Assembly: GCF_029167375.1 (NCBI RefSeq)
Contig: NZ_JARFTP010000038.1
Location: forward strand, 1-37,729
Length of the DNA: 37,729 nucleotides
Direction of reading: 5' to 3'
Source of the DNA: Tsukamurella sp. 8F
GTDB taxonomy: Bacteria > Actinomycetota > Actinomycetes > Mycobacteriales > Mycobacteriaceae
The position numbers were made by a program, and so were the translations under genes. Position 1 is the stretch's first letter, and every line of letters starts with the position of its first letter. Shown here one piece after another: positions 23,692 to 33,879 of this stretch. The notes beneath the pieces were generated by a model. It made no database searches and was not told where the DNA came from. It saw only the letters and a list, made by a program, of their open reading frames with translations.

Positions 23692-24621
23692 ATGGGCTAC
23701 ATGGCCGGGTATACGACGATCACACAGGCGGGTTCGACTCCGACGGCGGCGCCGGGACGTATCGGCACGACCGCGCTGACCGCACTGGCGCCCGCGGTGT
23801 GGGGGACGACCTACGCCGTCACTACCCACTTCCTGCCCGCCGGTCACCCACTCTTCGCAGCATTGATGCGCTCCCTGCCCGCGGGACTGCTCGCGATGCT
23901 CATCGCGCGTCGGCTGCCGCGTGGCTCTTGGTGGTGGAGGAGCGCGGTGCTCGGAATCCTCAACATGGGAGCGTTCTTTCCGCTTCTCTTCCTCTCGGCG
24001 CAACACCTGCCCGGCGGCGTCGCCGCCACCCTCGGCGCCACGCAGCCGATAGTGGTCGCGTTCCTCGCCGTGGCGATACTCCATGAGGGCCTATCGCTAT
24101 GGCGATTCGGCTGGGGTCTCGTCGGGGTGATCGGGGTCGGCCTCGTGGTCCTCGGTCCCGACGCCGCTCTCGACCCCGTCGGGATACTCGCCGGCGTCGC
24201 CGGGGCTGCGTCGATGGGCACCGGGGTGACGCTGACCAAGAAGTGGGGTCGGCCGGAGGGCGTCTCCGCGATCGGCATGGCCGGATGGCAGCTCACCGCC
24301 GCGGGTCTGGTGCTCATCGTTCCGGCGATGCTGATCGACGGCATCCCCTCCGGACTCGACTCGTCTGCGGTCGGCGGCTACCTCTGGCTCGGGCTCGTCG
24401 GAGCGCTGCTGACGTATGCGCTGTGGTTCTCCGGCATCCGCCGGCTCCCGGTGACGGCGACCGCTCTCTTGGGCCTCCTCTCGCCCCTCGTGGCCGCGGC
24501 CTTGGGCGCACTCGTGTCGGGCGAATCGCTCAGACCCGTACAACTTCTCGGCTTCGCCGTCGCCCTCGCGGCGATGGTCGCCGGTCAGGTCACTCCCGAC
24601 CGGAGGGCACCGATCACATGA
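23692..24621 (+). CDS. EamA-family (DMT superfamily) transporter
   Basis: A 309-residue permease of ten helices built from two EamA repeats (GTTYAVTTHFLPAGHPLFAALMRSLPAG in the first; ALLTYALWFSGIRRLPVTATALLGLLSPLVAA in the second). Family members export amino acids, drugs or other small metabolites. ATG 23692 and ATG 23701 are both possible; neither has a clear ribosome binding site. The divergent LysR regulator probably controls it. Confidence 0.9.
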   Translation: MGYMAGYTTITQAGSTPTAAPGRIGTTALTALAPAVWGTTYAVTTHFLPAGHPLFAALMRSLPAGLLAMLIARRLPRGSWWWRSAVLGILNMGAFFPLLFLSAQHLPGGVAATLGATQPIVVAFLAVAILHEGLSLWRFGWGLVGVIGVGLVVLGPDAALDPVGILAGVAGAASMGTGVTLTKKWGRPEGVSAIGMAGWQLTAAGLVLIVPAMLIDGIPSGLDSSAVGGYLWLGLVGALLTYALWFSGIRRLPVTATALLGLLSPLVAAALGALVSGESLRPVQLLGFAVALAAMVAGQVTPDRRAPIT

Positions 24622-24650
24622 GGATCGCGGGATTCGATGCGACCGGTGAC

Positions 24651-24672
24651 ACCTGAGCCGACCGGCTCAGGT
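24651..24672. terminator. Bidirectional hairpin between the EamA and alkD-like genes
   Basis: ACCTGAGCCG and CGGCTCAGGT form a perfect 10-bp inverted repeat around AC (in practice a 9-bp stem with a 4-base loop). It lies between two convergent genes and overlaps the minus-strand stop codon. Confidence 0.6.
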
Positions 24673-25335
24673 CAGATGCTTCAGTGCCTCACGCCGAGAC
24701 AATGGGGACAGCTCGTGTCGCGCCGCGAACTCCCGCACCCAGTCCGGGGCGGTGCGGGCCAGATCACGCAGGGCCCAGCCGATCGCCTTGCGGATGAAGA
24801 ACTCCGGATCCCCGAGGTTCGGCACGACCACGTCGCTCAACAATGCCCGGTCGGTATCTGCTCGGCGACCGACTTGGCAGATGATCGCCGCGCGACGGAT
24901 CCACATGTCACCGTCCCTGCTCCACACACGGATCGTGGCGGAGACGCCTGGAGCGGCGTCGAGCAACTCCCGCAACCGATGTGCCGCCTCGTCGACCAGG
25001 TCCCACCATGCGCCGGTACGGATCATCTCCTCGTGCACCGGGAGGGTTGCCACGTCCCCGCGCAGGGGCGGCAGCGCCATCACGGCGAGCGCCGCATACC
25101 GCTCCTCGCGGAACTCCGCCGACCGCCACAGATCGAGCGCGGCGGCCTGCAACAGCCCGGAGTCCTTCTCCCCCTCGGCGATCTGCCGGACCGCCGCACG
25201 CACCGCAGGTACCCGTACCCCCAGGAACGGCATCGGCGACTTCATGTAGGCCTGCTGCGCGGGGGCGAGCGATGGGTCCGCCGCCGCGCGCAACTCGGCT
25301 CGGACGGCAGTGGCCAAAGGGATCGGATCGACCAT
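24667..25335 (-). CDS. AlkD-like DNA alkylation repair protein
   Basis: A 222-residue all-helical HEAT-like repeat protein of the AlkC/AlkD family, which removes bulky or positively charged alkylated purines without base flipping. The active-site helix reads GAWWDLVDEAAH, with the Trp and the Asp four residues later as in AlkD; RRAAIICQV and FFIRKAIGWALRDLA supply the conserved Arg and Trp positions. The start at ATG 25335 has only a weak ribosome binding site. The gene ends the minus-strand run that begins with the MFS gene at 30539 and sits 17 bases past the YhjD-like gene. Confidence 0.88.
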   Translation of the reverse strand: MVDPIPLATAVRAELRAAADPSLAPAQQAYMKSPMPFLGVRVPAVRAAVRQIAEGEKDSGLLQAAALDLWRSAEFREERYAALAVMALPPLRGDVATLPVHEEMIRTGAWWDLVDEAAHRLRELLDAAPGVSATIRVWSRDGDMWIRRAAIICQVGRRADTDRALLSDVVVPNLGDPEFFIRKAIGWALRDLARTAPDWVREFAARHELSPLSRREALKHLT

Positions 25336-25352
25336 CGGCCTGTGCGAACGCT

Positions 25353-26390
25353 CTACCGCTTGCGGCGGAGTAGGAGCGCGGCTCCTGCTCCGGCTGCGAA
25401 GCCCGCGGCGCCGGCGAGGACGGACCGTGAGCCGTCCTCCTCGCGCACCATCGGGGAGATGACCACCGGGTCCGGGGCCTTGGGGACGGCGAACTGCTGG
25501 TTGCGCGGGTCGGTGGCAGCCCACGCGGTCGCGAACAGGACGATCCGGGACGTGAAGTAGATGAACAGCATGATGCCGAGGATCGGGCCGAAGGTCTGCC
25601 CGGCCGGTCCCTTCATCGTGGACCCGATGATCAGCGTCGCGACCTGGATGAAGATCACGAAAACCACCGCGGTCAATAGGCCGGCCCGCACGGCGTTACG
25701 CCACGGGAACTGCACCCGGGGCAGACGCGAGATGACGTACGTGAACAGCAGCCACGCGCCGGCCATGGTGATCAGGAAGGTGACGGCGCGGATCAGCAGG
25801 CTCAGCCCGGGCGCGCTGCCCAGTCCGGCCTTGTCCAGCAGCGTGCGGGTGAGTGGGCTCGACCCGAGAGCGGTGATCGCCCCGAACAGCACCATCGCGA
25901 TCCCGAGGCCGATCAATGCGACGAGGTCCGCAAGCTTGCCGCGCACGAAGTTCTGGTCCGGAACCTCACTGTCCCACATCTCGGTGAGCGCGGCCCGGAC
26001 GTTGGCGACCCAGCCGAGTCCTGCCCAGAGCCCGCCGACCAGGCCGATGACACCGACGGTCGCACGCGCGTCTATCGCCTGGTCCACAAGCTTCTTGAGC
26101 TTGTCCGCCATATCTCCCGACACCGACGAAGTGATCTTGTCGCGGACCTCGTCGAGGATCTCGGGTTGACCGATCAGCAAGAAGCCCATCACCGAGAACG
26201 CGAGCATGAGCAGCGGGAACAGCGCGAACACGCTGAAGTACGTGATGCCGGCGCCGAAGTAGTCGCCGTTGTTGGTCTTGTAGCGCGTCGCCGCGGCCAT
26301 TACGTGGTCGAACCACGGCCACTTCGCGCGGTACCGGTCCAGCAGGCCGGGGTTCTCGGCCTGCTCGATCTCGGACTGGGTCTGGGCCAT
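25353..26390 (-). CDS. YihY/BrkB-family inner membrane protein (YhjD-like)
   Basis: A 345-residue membrane protein with about six helices and the family motifs GAGITYFSVFALFPLLMLAFS and WRNAVRAGLLTAVVFVIF. It was once called ribonuclease BN, wrongly; members are integral membrane proteins, and lipid or LPS-precursor transport has been suggested for E. coli YhjD. The C-terminus is a short tail with a final hydrophobic Ala/Gly stretch and an R-R-K-R end. A strong GGAGG precedes the ATG at 26390. Its place next to trpS matches the mycobacterial arrangement. Confidence 0.88.
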   Translation of the reverse strand: MAQTQSEIEQAENPGLLDRYRAKWPWFDHVMAAATRYKTNNGDYFGAGITYFSVFALFPLLMLAFSVMGFLLIGQPEILDEVRDKITSSVSGDMADKLKKLVDQAIDARATVGVIGLVGGLWAGLGWVANVRAALTEMWDSEVPDQNFVRGKLADLVALIGLGIAMVLFGAITALGSSPLTRTLLDKAGLGSAPGLSLLIRAVTFLITMAGAWLLFTYVISRLPRVQFPWRNAVRAGLLTAVVFVIFIQVATLIIGSTMKGPAGQTFGPILGIMLFIYFTSRIVLFATAWAATDPRNQQFAVPKAPDPVVISPMVREEDGSRSVLAGAAGFAAGAGAALLLRRKR

Positions 26391-26474
26391 CGTCGATTCC
26401 CTCCGATGTATCGCCTTCGTGCGGCGTACATTACGCGACAGTCTGGATCCGCTTACTCGAATCCCGGGCCTAGC

Positions 26475-28357
<1,883 letters not shown>

Positions 28358-28364
28358 GCCCAGC

Positions 28365-28370
28365 ACCGTA
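28365..28370 (-). promoter_or_regulatory. -10 box of a leaderless xthA transcript
   Basis: TACGGT on the minus strand ends seven bases before GTG 28357. No ribosome binding site precedes either candidate start. Confidence 0.35.
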
Positions 28371-28398
28371 ACCGACTACACCGACATGTTTCCCGAGG

Positions 28399-28824
28399 CT
28401 ATCGCCGAGCGGAGCCTGCGATCGGCAGACCCGCGGCGGACCAGGCGCCACGGACCTCTGCGGCGTCGTCGGCACCCGCGTGCAGCGCAACCGTCAGCGG
28501 CGCTTCCGGGCGCGCCGTGACATCGGCGAGGATGGACGCGAACACGGGCAGCGCGTCCTCGTCGTCGGCCAGCACTTCGAGCGACTCGGCGATCGCGAGT
28601 ACCACCGTGCCTGCGATCCAGTCCAGGTCGCCTAGGCAGTCGGCCAGGGCGTCCCAGTTCCCGCCGAAGGTGAGCGGGAACTGCAGCGCGGCCGAGACCT
28701 CGTCGAGCAGAGCAGCTTTGGTGCGCATGCGACTGCCGCGCACGGCGCGCACGGCCGGAGAACCCCGGCGCAGTTCGTCCAGGCTGCCGCCGACGACGGT
28801 GGCGGCCGGTGTCACTTCGGTCAT
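28399..28824 (-). CDS. Barstar-family ribonuclease inhibitor
   Basis: A 141-residue cytoplasmic protein with the barstar core: a K-A-A-L-L-D-E-V-S-A-A-L-Q-F-P helix, then FGGNWDALADCLGDLDWI, the acidic inhibitor loop and helix that plugs the barnase active site. A longer stretch of open frame upstream is only a shadow of the RNase gene. ATG 28824 overlaps the RNase stop (ATGA), so inhibitor is made whenever the RNase is. Pairing with the barnase-like gene just upstream makes the function clear: protection of the producer from its own RNase. Confidence 0.92.
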   Translation of the reverse strand: MTEVTPAATVVGGSLDELRRGSPAVRAVRGSRMRTKAALLDEVSAALQFPLTFGGNWDALADCLGDLDWIAGTVVLAIAESLEVLADDEDALPVFASILADVTARPEAPLTVALHAGADDAAEVRGAWSAAGLPIAGSARR

Positions 28825-29300
28825 CGCAGCCTCTTGAAGGTCTTGTAGTGGTCGAGGGTGTACCAGGCGCTGTGGTCGCTGCCCGTGATGATCCGCTCGG
28901 CGTCGCGGGTGCTGCCCCGCTTCTTCACGCTGACATCCCACTCCTTGTAGGACACGCGCTTCCCGTCCACGGTCGACGGGAGGCGTCCCTCGCGGTTGCC
29001 GAACGTGGTTCCGCCGTGGGTGCCCGATCCGTCGTGAGGCGGCCAGGTGCCCGCGTCGATGCGGGCCAGAGTGTCGAGCACACGCTGCGGCACACCCTTG
29101 CTGTTCACGCCGCCCGACACGGCGCCGCCCGGCTTGGGCTCGACCGATGCCGAACCCGGCGATACCGAACCGGCGGCGACGTTCGACGCCGCCGTCGCCG
29201 CAGTATGCGGCGTCGCCGGCTCCTTCGAGCACGCGCCGAGTCCGATCGCGAGCAGCAGCGTCAGCAGCAGACCGGTACTGGAGGTCACTATCCTGCGCAC
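28821..29300 (-). CDS. Barnase-like guanyl-specific ribonuclease, lipoprotein
   Basis: A 159-residue secreted RNase of the N1/barnase family. It starts with a lipoprotein signal (LLLTLLLAIGLGAC, lipobox Cys about residue 24), then a low-complexity spacer, then the catalytic domain (about 70-159): VPQRVLDTL, FGNREGRLP, YKEWDV with the general-base Glu, the Arg pair in KRGSTRDAERI, and YTLDHYKTF with the general-acid His. All catalytic positions are kept. The start GTG 29300 has TAGCGT seven bases upstream; a GTG three codons earlier is the alternative. Membrane anchoring instead of free secretion is unusual for the family. It is coupled to barstar. Confidence 0.9.
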   Translation of the reverse strand: MRRIVTSSTGLLLTLLLAIGLGACSKEPATPHTAATAASNVAAGSVSPGSASVEPKPGGAVSGGVNSKGVPQRVLDTLARIDAGTWPPHDGSGTHGGTTFGNREGRLPSTVDGKRVSYKEWDVSVKKRGSTRDAERIITGSDHSAWYTLDHYKTFKRLR

Positions 29301-29307
29301 GGCGTGC

Positions 29308-29313
29308 ACGCTA
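29308..29313 (-). promoter_or_regulatory. -10 box of a leaderless RNase-barstar transcript
   Basis: TAGCGT on the minus strand ends seven bases before GTG 29300, within the 18-base gap after the MFS stop codon. No ribosome binding site was found. Confidence 0.4.
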
Positions 29314-29318
29314 CCGGA

Positions 29319-30539
29319 CTACACGGTGAGCGACTCGTCGGCGGGCTCTCGCGCCGCACGGCGCGCGGCCGCACGCGCCTGCGCGAACGCCGCCGCGACC
29401 ACGCCGAGCCCTGCCACCGCGAGCACGAAGCCGACCAGTCCCGTCGCCGGGTAGCCCCAGCCCGCGTCGATGACCATGCCGCCGAGCAGGGCGCCCAGGG
29501 CGTTCGCGATGTTCAGCGCGGAGTGGTTGAGCGTCGCCGCGAGGGTCTGCGCGTCCCCCGCGACGTCCATCAGCCGCATCTGCAGCGCGGGGACCAGGGC
29601 CGAACCGGTGAAGCCGACCAGGAAGGCGAGAACGAAGGCCGCGACCGGGTTCTGCACGAGCGCGGTGTACAGCAGCATCACGGCGGCGATCAGGGCGAGG
29701 CCCGCGACGAGGCTGCGTGGCACGGAGCGGTCGGCGGCCCAGCCGCCGACGGTGTTGCCCGCCACCATCCCGAGGCCGTACACGGCCAACGCGATCGGTA
29801 CGGCGGCCGACGGAAGCCCGGTGGCATCGGTGAGCGTCGTCGAGAAGTAGGAGTAGACCGCGAACATACCGCCGAACCCGACGACTCCTGTGGCCAGCGC
29901 GAACCCGACCTGCGGATTGCGCAGGGCGCCCAGCTCGGTCACCGGATTCGTGACCGGGATGTCGACGTGCGGCAGCCACGCCGCCAGCGCCGCGACCGTC
30001 GCGCCCCCGATGACGACGACGAGCGCGAATGCGCTGCGCCAGCCGAGCGCGTTGCCGATCCATGTCGCGATCGGGACGCCGATCACGTTGGCGACCGACA
30101 GCCCGAGCATCACGCGGCCGACCGCGCGCCCCCGGTTGCCCGGACCGGCCAGGTGCGCGGCGAACAGGGCCGCGACACCGAAGAACGCGCCGTGCGGCAG
30201 CCCGGCGACGAACCTCGCGGCCATCAGCAGCCCGTAGCCGGGCGCCAGCAGCGACAGGCCGTTGCCGACCGTGAAGGCGACCATGAGGGCGATGAGCAGA
30301 GTTCGACGCGGGACGCGCGAGAACACGGTCGCGATGAGCGGCGCGCCCACCACCACGCCGAGGGCGTACGCGGCGATGACGTGTCCGGCGGTCGGTTCGG
30401 ACACCCCGAGATCGCCGGCGATCGCCGGCAGCAGGCCCATAGCGACGAACTCGGTGGTGCCGATGCCGAAGCCGCCGAGGGCCATAGCGAGCACGGCGAG
30501 GCCGATGCGGGTTCGGCGGGACTGATCGGAGGATGCCAC
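29319..30539 (-). CDS. DHA1-family MFS efflux transporter
   Basis: A 406-residue, 12-helix transporter of the AraJ/Cmx-like DHA1 group (IGTTEFVAMGLLPAIAGDLGVSEPTAGHVIAAYALGVV split over TM1-2; GAPLIATVFSRVPRR; GLPHGAFFGVAALFAAHL in TM4). Such proteins export sugars or antibiotics; no substrate can be named. It has no regulator beside it. GTG 30539 is the likely start, without a clear ribosome binding site. The RNase gene starts 18 bases after its stop, so read-through into RNase-barstar is possible. Confidence 0.88.
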   Translation of the reverse strand: MASSDQSRRTRIGLAVLAMALGGFGIGTTEFVAMGLLPAIAGDLGVSEPTAGHVIAAYALGVVVGAPLIATVFSRVPRRTLLIALMVAFTVGNGLSLLAPGYGLLMAARFVAGLPHGAFFGVAALFAAHLAGPGNRGRAVGRVMLGLSVANVIGVPIATWIGNALGWRSAFALVVVIGGATVAALAAWLPHVDIPVTNPVTELGALRNPQVGFALATGVVGFGGMFAVYSYFSTTLTDATGLPSAAVPIALAVYGLGMVAGNTVGGWAADRSVPRSLVAGLALIAAVMLLYTALVQNPVAAFVLAFLVGFTGSALVPALQMRLMDVAGDAQTLAATLNHSALNIANALGALLGGMVIDAGWGYPATGLVGFVLAVAGLGVVAAAFAQARAAARRAAREPADESLTV

Positions 30540-30671
30540 GGCGAGCTACAACACCGCAGCGCGCCTGACGCATCCCGGATCGAGCTGTGAGCCGACGCAC
30601 CCGTCCTGGCCTGCGCTGCGACGGTGACCGGCACGGCTACGGGCGCGGTCGGGCAGACACCGTACGTCGGT

Positions 30672-30677
30672 TATGAT
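30672..30677 (+). promoter_or_regulatory. -10 box of the metX riboswitch transcript
   Basis: TATGAT, close to the consensus TATAAT, would start transcription near 30684, just before the first riboswitch helix at 30687. No clear -35 box is seen. Confidence 0.55.
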
Positions 30678-30686
30678 TCTCGGCGA

Positions 30687-30797
30687 GGTCATGAGTGTCA
30701 GCACACAGCCCCGGCTTGCTGACCGGCAACCCTCCAACCGCGGTGGGGTGCCCCGGGTGATGACCTGGTTTCCCGGCCGCGGCACACCGTCGCCGGG
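30687..30797 (+). promoter_or_regulatory. SAM-IV riboswitch upstream of metX
   Basis: The leader matches the Actinomycetales SAM-IV class, which binds S-adenosylmethionine. Closing helix P1 is GGTCAT (30687-30692) with ATGACC (30760-30765). P2 is GTCAGC (30697-30702) with GCTGAC (30718-30723), and the conserved CCGGCAACCCTCC and GGTGGGGTGCCCCGGG segments follow. The extra 3' helix typical of SAM-IV is CCCGGC (30772-30777) with GCCGGG (30792-30797), ending 13 bases before the metX GGAGG. This spacing suggests control of translation initiation, inferred rather than shown. The open frame running through it is not coding. Confidence 0.92.
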
Positions 30798-30819
30798 CGG
30801 CAAGCGCGACGGAGGTTTC

Positions 30820-32058
30820 ATGACTATCGGTGCGTTCCCCCCACGGCTCCAGCCGGCGGGGTCCGAGGCCGCGCCCGGATGGGCGACCGCCCCGGACGGT
30901 GCCCGCCAAGCCGTATCGATCGGACCGCTCGAACTCGAATCCGGTGCCGTACTGGACGATGTCACGATGGCCTTCCAGCGTTGGGGCCGCCCGAATCCCA
31001 CTCTGTCCAACATCGTGCTCGTGCTGCATGCCCTCACGGGCGACTCGCACGCGACCGGCCCCGCGGACGCCGAGCACTCGCAGGCGGGCTGGTGGGACGG
31101 GCTGATCGGCAGGGGTGCCGCGATAGACACCGACGAGTGGTGCGTGGTGTCCGCGAACGTGTTGGGCGGATGCAACGGCTCGACGGGCCCCGGCTCCGTC
31201 GCTCCGGACGGACGCGCGTTCGGCTCCCGCTTCCCCACCGTGACGTGCCGCGACCAGGTCGCTGCGGAACACGCCCTGCTCAACCGGCTCGGTGCGACCG
31301 AGGTCGCGTCGGTGCTCGGCGGATCCATGGGCGGCGCCCGCGCGCTCGAATGGGTGGTCACCTACCCCGACGAGGTGCGCTCGGCCCTGATCCTCGCAGT
31401 CGGTGCGCGCGCGACCGCCGATCAGATCGGCACCCAGACCACCCAGATAGCCGCGATCACGTCCGATCCCGACTGGCAGGGCGGCGACTACCACGACTCC
31501 GATCGACTGCCCGACGTCGGACTCGGTATCGCGCGCCGCATCGCGCACCTCACCTACCGCACCGAGTTCGACCTCGACGCTCGCTTCGGCAACGAGCCGC
31601 AGGGCGACGAGGACCCGCGCACCGGCGGACGCTACGCCGTCACGTCGTACCTGGAGCACCAGGCGCAGAAGCTCGCGCGGCGTTTCGACGCCGGTAGCTA
31701 CGTCGTACTCACCGACGTTCTGAACCACCACGACGTCGGGCGCGGCCGGGGTGGTGTCGAGGCGGCACTGCGCGGCTGCCGGGTTCCGGTAGTGGTCGGC
31801 GGCGTCGACTCGGATCGCCTCTATCCGCTCCGTCTCCAGCAGGAGATCGCCGACCTCATGCCCGGCTGCACAGGCCTGCGCGTGGTGCACTCGAAGGACG
31901 GGCACGACGCGTTCCTGACCGAGGCCGAAGCGATCGGCGCGCTCATCGCGGAGACGATGGACCTCGCACGGGGTCGGGAACGCGCCGGCCGACGGGCTCC
32001 TGTCAGCGTGGGGCCAGTCCGACCGGCGGGGGCGGAGCGCCCTCCGTCGACGACGTAG
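30820..32058 (+). CDS. metX: Homoserine O-acetyltransferase
   Basis: A 412-residue alpha/beta-hydrolase enzyme that acetylates L-homoserine with acetyl-CoA in methionine synthesis. Motifs: [29 protein letters not shown], the nucleophile elbow [12 protein letters not shown] (Ser), the Asp in [11 protein letters not shown], and the His in SKDGHDAFL. The frame is open back through the riboswitch, but ATG 30820 has GGAGG five bases before it. The usual partner metY (O-acetylhomoserine sulfhydrylase), often just upstream in related genomes, is absent here. The last 56 bases overlap the 3' end of the convergent gene, giving an unusual Arg/Pro-rich C-terminus. Confidence 0.95.
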   Translation: MTIGAFPPRLQPAGSEAAPGWATAPDGARQAVSIGPLELESGAVLDDVTMAFQRWGRPNPTLSNIVLVLHALTGDSHATGPADAEHSQAGWWDGLIGRGAAIDTDEWCVVSANVLGGCNGSTGPGSVAPDGRAFGSRFPTVTCRDQVAAEHALLNRLGATEVASVLGGSMGGARALEWVVTYPDEVRSALILAVGARATADQIGTQTTQIAAITSDPDWQGGDYHDSDRLPDVGLGIARRIAHLTYRTEFDLDARFGNEPQGDEDPRTGGRYAVTSYLEHQAQKLARRFDAGSYVVLTDVLNHHDVGRGRGGVEAALRGCRVPVVVGGVDSDRLYPLRLQQEIADLMPGCTGLRVVHSKDGHDAFLTEAEAIGALIAETMDLARGRERAGRRAPVSVGPVRPAGAERPPSTT

Positions 32059-33385
32059 TGGGGGCCGGCCCTGCGGCCGGACGCCTGTTCGGGCCGTTGG
32101 CGTTTCGCGGCTCGGCCCCGCTGGTGGGCGACTCGCTCGCGGACTCGCTCCCCCCGCTCGACGACTCGGCGGCGCTCGCACCCGACGAGCCCGGCGGCGA
32201 CGGCGTGGTGAGCGGCGGCTCCGAGCTTCCGCTCGGCGGCTGCGATGTGGAGCCCGCCGCAGACGTCGGCGCCGACGTGCTGTGCGGGATCGACGTGGGG
32301 GGCTTCCTGGTCGTCGATCGCGGGGCGACCGGGCGGTTCTCGACGGTCGTCGGCGTCGCGAAGATCGTCATCGCGGGTTCGTCGCCCGTCTCGGTGGTGA
32401 TCACGGGCGGGGGCGCGGCGGGCTGCGGCGGGCCGACCACATCCACACCGGTCGACGGATCGGCGCTGGTGGTGTCCGACGCGGGCGTCGCAACGGACGG
32501 GCCCTGGGCGGCGGGCGCCGTGGCAGTCGGCGTGGACCGCACAGCAGGCAGTGCCTCGCCGCCGTCGCCGGTGGAACCGATGCCCCCCGCAGCGATGGTG
32601 GCCACGAGGCCCGCGCCGAGCAGGCCGATCACCACCAGCACCGGCAGCATCAAGGCCGCGACACGCGCGCCGTACCCGCCGAGCGTCGCGATGCCCCGCC
32701 GCGAGCCGGGCGACGCCGCCGTGACACCCGCGACATCGAGCGCGACATACGCGGCGCCGACCGCGGCCAAGGCCTCGGGTTCCTCGGGCACGACCAGCTC
32801 GGAATCCTTGTCCCACAGGACATCTCCGGCCGCATCGACCACCGCGGGCAATGCGCCGCCGATGCCGAACGGGACGACCGCCCCGGGTTCCGCGGGTACA
32901 GCGGTCAGCAGCGCACGCAGTCGGGCGGGCAGGTCACCATCGACGGGCCGCGGAAAGCCACCCTTCCACCGGACCTCGCCGGACTCGACGTCCACGAGGT
33001 GCGCGCGCACTCGCGTCGAACCCGCGTCGAGCAGCAGGACGGAGCCGAAACGCGCGATCTCGCCGGTCTCGCCGAGGCAGCGCATGACTGCGTCGACATC
33101 GCGTACGACGGAGGCGGTGCGCCGCGTGCCGGACGAGCGGAGCCTCAGCGCGAGCAGTTCCCAACGCGTGCGATAGGCGATGCCCACGCCGTCGACGGGG
33201 CTCTCCGAATAGGACTCGAGCAGGTCGAAACCGGAGCTGATCTTGTCGGCCGGACCGATGGACGGGAACGCACCACGGTCGATGGTGCGACTCTCACGCG
33301 AGACGATCTCGTCGCCGTCGACGGCGACGAGAGTGCAGAGGACACGGCCCGAGTCGGAGGTCGCGCCGAGCGCGGTGGCAGCCAT
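32003..33385 (-). CDS. Single-pass membrane protein with degenerate actin/Hsp70-like cytoplasmic domain and Ser/Thr/Pro-rich outer tail
   Basis: A 460-residue protein of unknown function. Residues about 1-215 look like a pared-down ASKHA (actin/Hsp70) fold: [17 protein letters not shown] resembles a phosphate loop, [15 protein letters not shown] an adenosine-side loop, and [14 protein letters not shown] the Hsp70-like closing helix. ATP binding is doubtful. One helix follows (about 233-258, [20 protein letters not shown]), then about 200 residues rich in Ser, Thr, Pro and Ala, presumably outside the membrane. GGAGGT sits six bases before ATG 33385, a better start than the GTG touching it. Mycobacteria have similarly built membrane proteins, but I cannot name a confirmed family. 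Its end overlaps metX. Confidence 0.7.
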   Translation of the reverse strand: MAATALGATSDSGRVLCTLVAVDGDEIVSRESRTIDRGAFPSIGPADKISSGFDLLESYSESPVDGVGIAYRTRWELLALRLRSSGTRRTASVVRDVDAVMRCLGETGEIARFGSVLLLDAGSTRVRAHLVDVESGEVRWKGGFPRPVDGDLPARLRALLTAVPAEPGAVVPFGIGGALPAVVDAAGDVLWDKDSELVVPEEPEALAAVGAAYVALDVAGVTAASPGSRRGIATLGGYGARVAALMLPVLVVIGLLGAGLVATIAAGGIGSTGDGGEALPAVRSTPTATAPAAQGPSVATPASDTTSADPSTGVDVVGPPQPAAPPPVITTETGDEPAMTIFATPTTVENRPVAPRSTTRKPPTSIPHSTSAPTSAAGSTSQPPSGSSEPPLTTPSPPGSSGASAAESSSGGSESASESPTSGAEPRNANGPNRRPAAGPAPTTSSTEGAPPPPVGLAPR

Positions 33386-33552
33386 CGCCACACCTCCGTC
33401 CTGACCGTTACCGGACGCCGTTCGTCTGGCATCTCCCGGTGCTCGCGGGGGTGTCGCTCACGGCACCGATATCGAATACATCCTAGCTTGATACCGAATC
33501 GTTACCGAGCCTCCGTGGCGAATCCCTCATTCGCGATCGTGCATTCATGGGA

Positions 33553-33879
33553 CTATTTCGTGCCGAGCGGGCTGATCCCCCACGCGATGACCAGGATCGA
33601 TGCGGCCGCTACGGCAAGCACCGCGACATCGAAGATCTTGCTGCGAACACGCAGCAGCCCGGCGCGTCGATCGCTGCAGACCGCCCGGAGCACAGCCGCG
33701 AGCCCAGTTCCCGAACCGAAGACGAACAACCCCCGGCGCCACCGTTCGAGAGCGATCAGGAGCAGCGCCGCCGCGAGCACGACGATCACGACACCGAACG
33801 CGGCGTTCGTCACGAGCGCGCGCGTCACACGTGCGCGGTGCAGACGCCGCGTACGGGAGTCGGTCGAGCGGGTGCCCAC
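33553..33879 (-). CDS. DUF3017 small membrane protein
   Basis: A 108-residue protein with about three hydrophobic helices (near 23-43, 50-65 and 83-101). It carries the family segment L-R-A-V-x(4)-R-R-A-G-L-L-x-V-R-S-x-x-F-D-V-A-V-L. No function is known. The GTG start directly abuts the folD stop codon, so the two are co-translated, an arrangement typical of actinobacteria. The 167 bases beyond its stop, up to the next minus-strand gene start, hold no gene. Confidence 0.85.
   Translation of the reverse strand: MGTRSTDSRTRRLHRARVTRALVTNAAFGVVIVVLAAALLLIALERWRRGLFVFGSGTGLAAVLRAVCSDRRAGLLRVRSKIFDVAVLAVAAASILVIAWGISPLGTK

Noticed and set aside
28825-29232. Upstream extension of the barstar gene
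   Set aside because: It lies out of frame inside the RNase gene; the ATGA overlap at 28821-28824 gives the start.
28809-30590. 593-codon plus-strand open frame opposite RNase and the DHA1 pump
   Set aside because: The opposite strand has motif-rich genes throughout; this frame has none and lacks a ribosome binding site.
30673-30819. Upstream extension of metX
   Set aside because: The stretch is the SAM-IV aptamer; the start with GGAGG is at 30820.
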